11,670 bases of DNA, from NCBI GenBank assembly GCA_905214955.1, contig CAJMON010000084.1:1-11670 (forward strand). The letters are read 5' to 3'. Of this stretch, positions 1 to 5,936 are shown piece after piece. The notes under the pieces were generated by a model, which saw only the letters and a program-made list of their open reading frames with translations, was not told where the DNA came from and did not search any database. How positions within the stretch are numbered: position 1 is the first letter of the stretch; each line of letters begins with the position of its first letter. The translations under genes were made by a program, and so were the position numbers. The DNA comes from an uncultured bacterium (lineage in GTDB: Bacteria; Bacillota; Clostridia; Lachnospirales; Lachnospiraceae).

Positions 1-277
1 GATGTAAGGATTCTATTGAACAAAATCCTTCTGCCTCTAAGTTTAAGAACGTTATAATATTTACAATCTGTGATTTTCGAAGAAGAATACCTTTTGTAAT
101 ATTCACAAATTCTTCATCTGGAAGATAAATTGCAATCTCTTTCACCGGAATTGCAGTTAGGGTCTCTTTACCATCAAAAAATGTAATTTTTGTAAGTGGA
201 TTTTGACGTGTAAGATAAAGAATATTAGATATATCAATATTTTTACGTTCAAAAAAATGAAGTACATTATATCTCAT
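1..277 (-). CDS. LytTR-type DNA-binding regulator, N-terminal 92 residues (runs off left edge)
   Basis: Read on the minus strand from ATG at 277-275, the frame stays open to base 1, giving 92 codons of a protein whose end is outside the window. An AGCAGGT-like ribosome site lies about 8 bases before the start. The residues fit a LytTR domain: an N-terminal strand (ISNILYLTR), a turn DGKE (about residues 37-40), then IPVKEIAIYLPDEEFVNITK and a following strand, matching the family pattern of short beta strands with a helix ending LPxxxFVxI. LytTR domains bind imperfect direct repeats upstream of target genes, often for peptide-sensing or surface functions. No receiver domain precedes it, so this is not a standard AgrA-like response regulator; it is either a stand-alone LytTR protein or a LytTR domain fused to something further left. 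The assignment is by motif recognition; the target genes are unknown. Confidence 0.72.
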   Translation of the reverse strand, partial: MRYNVLHFFERKNIDISNILYLTRQNPLTKITFFDGKETLTAIPVKEIAIYLPDEEFVNITKGILLRKSQIVNIITFLNLEAEGFCSIESLH

Positions 278-321
278 GTAAAAATACCTGCTTTCTGTTC
301 GTTAATAATTTTCTGACTTTA

Positions 322-350
322 ATGTTACTATGAATTTCGTTAAAATACAA
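322..350 (-). promoter_or_regulatory. Candidate sigma-A promoter for the LytTR gene
   Basis: On the minus strand a TTGTAT (350-345) is followed after exactly 17 bp by TAACAT (327-322), placing the predicted transcription start about 40 bases before the LytTR ATG. The -10 box is imperfect and the surrounding DNA is very AT-rich, so a chance match is quite possible. Confidence 0.35.
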
Positions 351-471
351 TAGAACTTTTATAATTTCATTTTAAGATCTTGATAATGAATGATTCTTTT
401 GAACTTAAATTGATATATTGAAAAATATCTAAAATTTTCATGTATTTATTCGTTTTAAATTCGTAGAAATA

Positions 472-500
472 TTGTTGTTTAAGCGTATTTATGTTAAAAT
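472..500 (+). promoter_or_regulatory. Candidate sigma-A promoter upstream of the decayed locus and sulfatase
   Basis: TTGTTG (472-477), a 17-bp spacer and TAAAAT (495-500) form a plausible promoter. It is followed by a very strong ribosome site (GGAAGGAGGG, 531-540) that now has no good start codon behind it. No terminator is obvious between here and the alkylsulfatase at 910, so this promoter may still drive that gene through the remnant. Confidence 0.45.
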
Positions 501-548
501 AAAAACAGCGAGGATGAGGATATAAAATAAGGAAGGAGGGAAAGAAAA

Positions 549-683
549 ACGAAAGCTAATTCAGGTTTGAAAAAGAACAGAACAAAGATCCAGATGGTGC
601 TTACCGCCCTGGTCATCTTATCCGTTGTACGTCAGTTTTTTCTGGGAAATTACCACAATATGTTTCTGGGAATCTTAACATTG
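549..683 (+). pseudogene. Remnant: N-terminus of a small membrane protein with a lost start codon
   Basis: A strong ribosome site (531-540) sits 8 bases before ACG-AAA-GCT at 549, exactly where an ATG would be expected; one base change (ATG to ACG) would explain this. The frame then encodes a basic start and a hydrophobic segment, with VVRQFFLGNYHNMFLGILTL as its recognisable end. I recall this segment (RQFFLGNY-N-FL--LTL) from the first transmembrane helix of a Firmicutes membrane-protein family of roughly 250 residues; that is from memory, not a search. After LTL, near base 683, the frame turns into unrelated cysteine- and serine-rich sequence and stops at 771-773. A TTG at 567 could in principle start a 68-residue peptide, but it lacks a ribosome site at proper distance. 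I read this as a broken gene, truncated by deletion. Confidence 0.5.
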
Positions 684-684
684 A

Positions 685-858
685 GCTGCAATCGTTACTG
701 CGTCACTTCTTGGCGGAATTATGAAAAAGCCACTGGCAGTAACCATGCTTCTCTTCCTCTGCTTTCCAGTTAAAATGTTTATCTGGATTTTTATTGCAGC
801 AGCAGTTGGAAGCAAACTCACCACACTAAAACCAGAGCAGTTAAGCTCTGCTGTTTAA
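685..858 (+). pseudogene. Remnant: C-terminal tail of a membrane protein, possibly BioY-like
   Basis: Directly after the point where the previous remnant loses its family pattern, a different frame opens right after a TGA (682-684) and runs to TAA at 856-858. It reads roughly AAIVTASLLGGIMKKPLAV, then a hydrophobic segment containing FPVKMFIWIFIAAAVGSKL, then a short polar tail. This looks like the last transmembrane helix of an integral membrane protein. The pattern resembles the end of BioY (biotin ECF transporter S-component; family pattern roughly FIPGDLIKIVLAALIAKRL), but the GD and K typical of BioY are absent here, so that assignment is weak. An internal ATG at 721 could start a 45-residue peptide, but no convincing ribosome site precedes it. 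A small inverted repeat (CAGAGC / GCTCTG) lies at the end of the frame. Confidence 0.35.
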
Positions 859-909
859 CAGACTCAGAAAGCAGTATCATGAAAAATAGGACAAAGGGGG
901 AAATATATC

Positions 910-2892
910 ATGAAAAGAAAAAAAGTAATTACTATGATTGCCGCTGCATTGGCATTTACCATGATTGTCTGTGGCAGTTCAACCGCAATTGCAGCATCAG
1001 AATTAACAGCGGAAAGCAAACCGGCTACCCAGTATACGATTGATGCAAATCAGGAAGTTTATGCATTGCTGAATTTCGAGGATACTACGGAGTTTGAGAA
1101 TGCTACAAAAGGTTTGATTGCTTCTCCGGATACTCTGGATATTTATGATGAGAATGGGAAGGTTGTATGGAGTCAGACGGCTTATGCTTTTCTGGAACAG
1201 GATGCTCCGGATACAGCGAATCCCAGCCTTTGGAGGGATACTCAGCTGAACCATATTTATGGCCTTTTTGAAGTAACCGATGGAATTTATCAGGTGCGTG
1301 GCTATGATATGTCCAATGTCACATTCATAAAAGGTGATACAGGATGGATTGTAGTAGATCCATTGATGAGTGTAGAGTGTGCACAAGCGGCTCTTGCCCT
1401 GGTGGAAGAGAATCTGGGCACTTTTCCTGTAAAGGCAGTGATCTACAGCCATTCCCATGTTGATCATTTCGGTGGAGTCAAGGGAATTGTTTCGGAAGAA
1501 GAGGTACAAGCCGGCAATGTGCAGGTAATTGCACCGGAAGGCTTTAAGAAGCATGCTGTCAGCGAGAATATTTATGCAGGTACTGCTATGGGACGAAGAG
1601 CAAGTTACCAGTATGGAACAATGCTTGAGGGTGGTGAAACAGGATCCCTTGCCATTGGTATTGGTATGGGACAGTCCAAAGGCAGCACAAGTTATATTTC
1701 TCCGACACTTGAAATCACACAAACTGGTGAGAAGCATACCATTGACGGAGTGGAAATTGAATTTCAGCTTACTCCGGGCACCGAAGCACCGGCAGAGATG
1801 AACTTCTGGATTGGATCGAAAAATGCTTTGTGGATGGCTGAAAACTGTACAGGAACACTCCACAACCTGTATACACTCCGCGGAGCCCAGGTACGTGACG
1901 GAAACGCATGGGCAGAGTACATTATGGAATCTCTGGTACTTTACGGTGATCAGGCAGATGTAGTATTCCAGTCTCATAACTGGCCACATTGGGGAAATGA
2001 TATTATTCAGGAATATATGACCAATACTGCAGCTGTATATAAGTTTATTAACGACCAGACACTGCTCTACATTAATGAAGGTTATACGGAAACAGAGATT
2101 GCCAATATGATCCAGCTTCCCGAGGAACTGGAGAAAGTCTGGTATACCCGTCAGTATTACGGTACAGTTTCTCATAATTCGAAGGCAGTATATGAGAAAT
2201 ATATGGGCTGGTATGACGGTAATCCTGTCCATCTTGCTGAACTTACACCATCGGATTATGCACAAAAGCTGGTAGAATATTTCGGTGACACAGATGCGGT
2301 TCTTGAAAAAGCAAAAGAAGATTTTGCAAAGGGAGAATATCAGTGGGTAGCCCAGATTACCAATACGCTGGTTTTTGCTGATCCGGAAAATACGGATGCA
2401 CGTTATCTGTGTGCGGATGCATTGGAGCAATTGGGATATCAGGCAGAATCAGGTCCATGGCGCAGTGCTTACCTTTGTGCTGCACAGGAACTGCGAAATG
2501 GTACAAATACCGATGATGCAACGCGAAGTAGCGGTAACGGTGATGTTTTCTTACATATGACACCGGATATGATTCTGGATTATCTGGGAATTCTTGTAGA
2601 CACGGCGAAGGTTTCTGATTTGACCTTTACGGCAAATCTTATATTGCCGGAGGGCAATTATGTACTCCGCGTGAAAAATGGTGTACTTCTTTATCAGAAG
2701 GGTATCCAGGATGCAGACGCAGATGTGACATGGACGACTAAACGTGCCGGACTGCTGTCGATTGTTCAGAAAAACGCAGAGAACGTTACGGCTTTGATTG
2801 AGCAGGAAGGTGATGAGACCTGCCTGGCACGATTGATGGATGCTGTTACGGTTACGGCAGAGTATAAATATTTTAATATTATTGAGCCATAA
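910..2892 (+). CDS. Secreted SdsA1-like alkylsulfatase (metallo-beta-lactamase fold)
   Basis: This is a 660-residue protein of the SdsA1/YjcS class of zinc hydrolases, which cleave primary alkyl sulfates such as dodecyl sulfate to the alcohol and inorganic sulfate. Start: ATG preceded by AAAGGGGG at suitable distance. Residues 1-29 form a signal peptide (MKRKK, hydrophobic core, cleavage around AIAA-S); there is no lipobox. The catalytic domain has SHSHVDHFGG with ligands H181, H183, D185 and H186; E292 (GTEAPAEM), E311 (AENCTGTLHN) and H356 (QSHNWPHWG) complete the binuclear site. H181, E292 and E311 each lie 12 residues after the SdsA1 ligands as I remember them (H169, E280, E299). A dimerisation region follows (VSHNSKAVYEKYMGWYDGNP; ADALEQLGYQAESGPWR), then an SCP2-like lipid-binding domain from about residue 540 ending FNIIEP. 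All three domains are present and uninterrupted. It stands alone, so the natural substrate (detergent, sulfated lipid or bile-related compound) cannot be inferred from neighbours. Confidence 0.93.
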   Translation: MKRKKVITMIAAALAFTMIVCGSSTAIAASELTAESKPATQYTIDANQEVYALLNFEDTTEFENATKGLIASPDTLDIYDENGKVVWSQTAYAFLEQDAPDTANPSLWRDTQLNHIYGLFEVTDGIYQVRGYDMSNVTFIKGDTGWIVVDPLMSVECAQAALALVEENLGTFPVKAVIYSHSHVDHFGGVKGIVSEEEVQAGNVQVIAPEGFKKHAVSENIYAGTAMGRRASYQYGTMLEGGETGSLAIGIGMGQSKGSTSYISPTLEITQTGEKHTIDGVEIEFQLTPGTEAPAEMNFWIGSKNALWMAENCTGTLHNLYTLRGAQVRDGNAWAEYIMESLVLYGDQADVVFQSHNWPHWGNDIIQEYMTNTAAVYKFINDQTLLYINEGYTETEIANMIQLPEELEKVWYTRQYYGTVSHNSKAVYEKYMGWYDGNPVHLAELTPSDYAQKLVEYFGDTDAVLEKAKEDFAKGEYQWVAQITNTLVFADPENTDARYLCADALEQLGYQAESGPWRSAYLCAAQELRNGTNTDDATRSSGNGDVFLHMTPDMILDYLGILVDTAKVSDLTFTANLILPEGNYVLRVKNGVLLYQKGIQDADADVTWTTKRAGLLSIVQKNAENVTALIEQEGDETCLARLMDAVTVTAEYKYFNIIEP

Positions 2893-2952
2893 AATTTTTA
2901 TGCTGGAAACCGGACATGCTTTTCAGTTTTATATATGTTTAGAGCATACCTG

Positions 2953-2994
2953 GCCTTAAAACTACTCCTGTGCAAGCACATCGTGGTTTCAGGC
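2953..2994 (+). other. Possible stem-loop downstream of the alkylsulfatase
   Basis: GCCTTAAAAC (2953-2962) can pair with GGTTTCAGGC (2985-2994) at 8 of 10 positions, enclosing an inner hairpin TGTGC-AA-GCACA (2969-2980); TTTT follows. It could act as a weak transcription end for the sulfatase or be an eroded mobile-element end. The rest of 2893-3150 is AT-rich, with no credible gene: the only sizeable frame (2943-3116) lacks a ribosome site and a recognisable family. Confidence 0.3.
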
Positions 2995-3150
2995 TTTTGA
3001 CCCTGGCATCATATATTTTAAATGTATTATATAACTTTGGCGTGTCAAATTCATCTAAGCACGGAAAGAACCATTTAAGAGTTTACGAACAGATGCCGGA
3101 TGAGAATGATATTTAAGATAAGGAAATCAAGATTGTTGAAACGCACCACA

Positions 3151-3182
3151 AAAAGCCCGGCCAGAACCTAGGCAGGGCTTTT
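3151..3182. terminator. Bidirectional intrinsic terminator between sulfatase and XRE gene
   Basis: AAAAGCCCGGCC (3151-3162) pairs with GGCAGGGCTTTT (3171-3182) with one mismatch around an 8-base loop. The T-run after the stem on the plus strand, and the complementary A-run read from the minus strand, make it work in both directions. It separates the convergent sulfatase and XRE genes. Confidence 0.85.
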
Positions 3183-3219
3183 CTCTTGCAAAGCAAATAA
3201 GCTGCCTTAAGGCTATGGC

Positions 3220-3567
3220 TTATTCCTTTGACGGTTTGGTGTCCTGGAGGGCAGTAAAATAGCCTTCCAGGTAGGAAAATGCGCGCTCACGCTGGGAAGC
3301 GTCCATTTTTCGGTAGAGGGTGAGAATTCCAAGTTCATCCTCATTCAGGTCTGATTTCAGAAGGGGGTTATACCGGACGTCGGAAAGTCCGAGAATATAG
3401 TCGATGGAAACACCGAAGATATCCCGGAGCCGGATCAGAGAATTGGTGCTGGGGAAATGTTTTTCCTTTTCATATGCGCTGATGGTTTCCTGAGACACTT
3501 CCAGTTCAATGCTGAGACGGACCTGGGTAATGTTTTTCTCTTTTCGTAATTGTCTAATGCGGTTCAT
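3220..3567 (-). CDS. XRE-family helix-turn-helix transcriptional regulator
   Basis: A 115-residue protein. Residues 1-60 are a classic HTH_3/Cro-cI domain: MNRIRQLRKEKNITQ, then LSIELEVSQETISAYEKEK (turn plus recognition helix), and a closing FGVSIDYILGLSD. The C-terminal part (about 70-115, NEDELGILTLYRKMDASQRERAFSYLEGYF) is a helical segment typical of the dimerisation tail in small Firmicutes XRE regulators. GAGGAG lies about 7 bases before the ATG. It is divergent from the histidine kinase gene at 3780, with about 210 bp between them. A 17-bp near-perfect palindrome overlaps its own -10 box, which suggests autoregulation. The ligand and other targets are unknown; there is no adjacent toxin gene, so an antitoxin role is not supported. 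Confidence 0.9.
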   Translation of the reverse strand: MNRIRQLRKEKNITQVRLSIELEVSQETISAYEKEKHFPSTNSLIRLRDIFGVSIDYILGLSDVRYNPLLKSDLNEDELGILTLYRKMDASQRERAFSYLEGYFTALQDTKPSKE

Positions 3568-3587
3568 AGCAAATCTCCTCTTCCTTC

Positions 3588-3608
3588 ATTATACAAGTTC
3601 AAATTGTA
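3588..3608 (-). promoter_or_regulatory. XRE promoter -10 box with overlapping palindromic operator
   Basis: On the minus strand a perfect TATAAT occupies 3593-3588, about 20 bases before the XRE start codon. Touching it, 3592-3608 is a 17-bp palindrome (TACAA GTT C AAA TTGTA on the plus strand) in which 7 of 8 base pairs match around a central C. The -35 region is poor. A palindrome at the -10 box is the arrangement expected for an autorepressing XRE protein; binding by this protein is inferred. Confidence 0.6.
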
Positions 3609-3666
3609 CGAAATAGAAGACAAACACGTGAGAATTACAGGCTGAACCTGTTCTTGTTTTTGGTGA

Positions 3667-3697
3667 TAGAAAATTTTTAAAAATGATGGTTTTTCTA
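3667..3697. repeat. Seven-bp inverted repeat upstream of the histidine kinase promoter
   Basis: TAGAAAA (3667-3673) and TTTTCTA (3691-3697) are exact inverse complements 17 bp apart, ending 7 bp before the kinase -35 box. In AT-rich DNA this may be chance, but the position fits a regulator site. Confidence 0.3.
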
Positions 3698-3704
3698 AAA
3701 GGTG

Positions 3705-3733
3705 TTGTATGGAAAGAAAAGATGTGATATTTT
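3705..3733 (+). promoter_or_regulatory. Promoter for the hybrid histidine kinase
   Basis: TTGTAT (3705-3710), a 17-bp spacer and TATTTT (3728-3733) preceded by TGA (3725-3727) form a sigma-A promoter with an extended -10 (TGn). The predicted transcript has a leader of about 40 bases before the ATG at 3780. Confidence 0.55.
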
Positions 3734-3779
3734 GAGTAGGCACATAGAAACAACAGATTGAGATGGGTGCGTGTTTACA

Positions 3780-5828
3780 ATGAAAAAGACAAAAAGAGAG
3801 TATCTGAGAGCAAAAACAGGAATCTTTTTTATAGGCATTCTCCTTGTTTCCCTTGGCTGTTTTCAATTTTTATATCAGTTTCAGAAGAAGGAAGAAAAGC
3901 TGAATGCCACTTATACCGCAGAGTCTACAGTCCGGAAGATAGAGACTCAGATCAGCCGGTATCTGGAAAATGCAGACTTTCTTAAAAATATACTGGCTTC
4001 AGGGTATACCATAAGCGATGAACAGTTTGTAGAACTGTCAGGCTTTATGAAGCAGAATAAAAAAGTCATTGAGGCCTATGAGCTGGCACCAGGTGGAATC
4101 ATATCGCAGATTTATCCCATGGAGGGAAATGAAGAAGCCATGGGAATGGATATGTTTACGCTTTCAGAGCGCAGGACAGAGGCAGTGCTTGCAGAAGAGA
4201 GCAAAGAATATACCATTGCCGGTCCCTATGAATTAAAGCAGGGAGGAATGGGCGCGCTGATTTTCGATCCTGTGTACTTAAAAGAGGATGAACAGTTCTG
4301 GGGATTTGTGATTCTGGTTCTGAACTGGAACCAGTTTGTGGAAGAGCTGCAGATTGACAAACTGGAAGAGGCCGGATACCACTTTAATGTGTGGAAATAT
4401 GACAAAGACGGAAGCAAAGTTTCCATTGTAGAATGCAGAGATGGAAATCCTAAGGATGGTTTGACGGTGTCATGCAGTGTTCCAAATAATACCTGGTACT
4501 TTGAAATTGCACCGGAAGGCGGCTGGATTCCCATGCATCTTAGGTGGGCAGGATTCTTTTTAAGTTTTCTGATCGCGGCGCTTTTGACGGTCTGGTACTG
4601 GGAAAGAGCGATGAAACGTTATCGCGAAGAGGTATATGCAGAAAATATTGAAAAGGCAGCAAAGGAAGCACAGGCGGCGAATGAAGCAAAGACCCGCTTC
4701 CTCTTTAACATGAGCCACGATATCCGTACTCCCATGAATGCCATCATCGGCTATGCCAATCTTTTGGGAGACTCTCTGGAAAAGAAAGAACTTGCTGCAG
4801 GCTACATCGAAAAGATCAAGGCTTCCAGTTCCATGCTGTTGTCCCTGATCAATTATATTCTGGAAATGGCTAGAATTGAGAGCGGAAAAGTCGCATTGAA
4901 GGTCGAAGAAGGAAACTTAAAACACTTCTTGGAAATTTTAAAAGCAGTGTCAGAACCGCAGATTGCTCAGAAGAAGCTGTTCTTTTCCTGGAAGCTGGAC
5001 GCAGAGCATACCAGCATTCTCTGCGATGTGACGAAAGTAAGAGAGATCATTTTAAACATTGTCAGCAATGCCATCAAATATACACCAGAGGGCGGAAAGA
5101 TTTCCGTGGCTATCGAAGAACTTCCGTCAGAAAAAGAAGGATACGGAACGTATCGGTTTACGGTGGAAGACAACGGAATTGGCATGAGCGAAGATTATCT
5201 GCCCCATATTTTCGAAGAATTTTCCAGAGAACATACCAGCACAGAGAGCCGAGTGTCCGGTGTAGGACTTGGACTTCCTATTGTAAAATCCCTTGTGGAT
5301 ATGATGGATGGAAAGATTGAAGTGGCCAGCAGACCAGGAGAAGGAACCAGATTTGACATTATTCTGTCATTCCCGCTGTCCCAGGAAAAAGACTGGTGCC
5401 AATCCGAGGAGCCTGCAAAAGGCGAAATCAAGAAAAAACAGGATTTTACAGGAAAACGCCTGCTTCTGGCAGAGGATAATGAACTGAATGCAGAAATTGC
5501 CATGGAAATTTTAAAAAGCCGGGGACTCAAAGTGGATCTTGCACAGGATGGAGAACGGTGCATTTCCATTCTGAATGAAAAGCCGGAAGGTTATTATGAT
5601 GCAGTCTTGATGGATATTCAGATGCCAAAGATGAATGGGTACGAAGCTGCCAAAGCGATTCGGAAGGGCGGGAAAAATGGGGATATTCCCATTATTGCCA
5701 TGACGGCCAATGCATTTGAGGAAGACCGGGAAAAGGCACTGCAAATGGGGATGAACGCTCATGTTGCAAAACCCATTGATGTGGATAAGCTATTTGCCAT
5801 TCTGGAAGCGTGTTTAAAGAAAAACTAA
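3780..5828 (+). CDS. Membrane-bound hybrid histidine kinase with CHASE-like sensor and receiver domain
   Basis: A 682-residue kinase. TM1 (about 13-32) and TM2 (about 255-276) flank an extracytoplasmic sensor (33-250) with CHASE-like features: SQIYPMEGNEEAMGMDMFTL, an IAGPYELKQGGMG segment and FWGFVILV. Cytoplasmic parts are a HisKA box NMSHDIRTPMNAIIGYA with phosphoacceptor H313, an HATPase domain with N-box N430 (SNAIKYTP), G1 DNGIGM (D464), F-box FEEF and G2 GVGLGLPIV, then a C-terminal receiver (LLAEDNELNAE, phosphoacceptor D612 in MDIQMP, K664 in KPID). All catalytic residues are present. There is no HPt domain, DNA-binding output or neighbouring response regulator, so it is an orphan whose phosphorelay partner lies elsewhere, or the receiver acts on the kinase itself. 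I chose ATG 3780 over the in-frame GTG at 3771 because it gives a normal MKKTKRE start; neither has a strong ribosome site. The signal sensed is unknown. Confidence 0.93.
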   Translation: MKKTKREYLRAKTGIFFIGILLVSLGCFQFLYQFQKKEEKLNATYTAESTVRKIETQISRYLENADFLKNILASGYTISDEQFVELSGFMKQNKKVIEAYELAPGGIISQIYPMEGNEEAMGMDMFTLSERRTEAVLAEESKEYTIAGPYELKQGGMGALIFDPVYLKEDEQFWGFVILVLNWNQFVEELQIDKLEEAGYHFNVWKYDKDGSKVSIVECRDGNPKDGLTVSCSVPNNTWYFEIAPEGGWIPMHLRWAGFFLSFLIAALLTVWYWERAMKRYREEVYAENIEKAAKEAQAANEAKTRFLFNMSHDIRTPMNAIIGYANLLGDSLEKKELAAGYIEKIKASSSMLLSLINYILEMARIESGKVALKVEEGNLKHFLEILKAVSEPQIAQKKLFFSWKLDAEHTSILCDVTKVREIILNIVSNAIKYTPEGGKISVAIEELPSEKEGYGTYRFTVEDNGIGMSEDYLPHIFEEFSREHTSTESRVSGVGLGLPIVKSLVDMMDGKIEVASRPGEGTRFDIILSFPLSQEKDWCQSEEPAKGEIKKKQDFTGKRLLLAEDNELNAEIAMEILKSRGLKVDLAQDGERCISILNEKPEGYYDAVLMDIQMPKMNGYEAAKAIRKGGKNGDIPIIAMTANAFEEDREKALQMGMNAHVAKPIDVDKLFAILEACLKKN

Positions 5829-5936
5829 AATCCAAAATCTGTCTAATAATAGCAGGTGCATTTCCTGGAAAAACGCGTTATACTCTAAGCAGAAAATGCA
5901 GTAAAAACAATCTGGGAAATGCAGGGAGGATGGAAT

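Noticed and set aside
1003..2430. 475-codon open frame on the minus strand opposite the alkylsulfatase
   Set aside because: It is a shadow of the well-supported sulfatase, with Cys/His/Ile-rich sequence matching no family; the sense protein has every catalytic residue.
2943..3116. Short open frame ending KHGKNHLRVYEQMPDENDI
   Set aside because: Protein-like composition at the end, but no ribosome site, no clear start and no family recognised; possibly a fragment, not supportable as a gene.
3771..3779. GTG start for the histidine kinase
   Set aside because: Only three residues longer, without a better ribosome site; ATG 3780 gives a normal lysine-rich start before TM1.
5919..5936. Upstream in-frame ATG for the mannitol dehydrogenase-family gene
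   Set aside because: Using it would place the GGGAGG ribosome site inside the coding region; that site is ideally spaced for ATG 5937.
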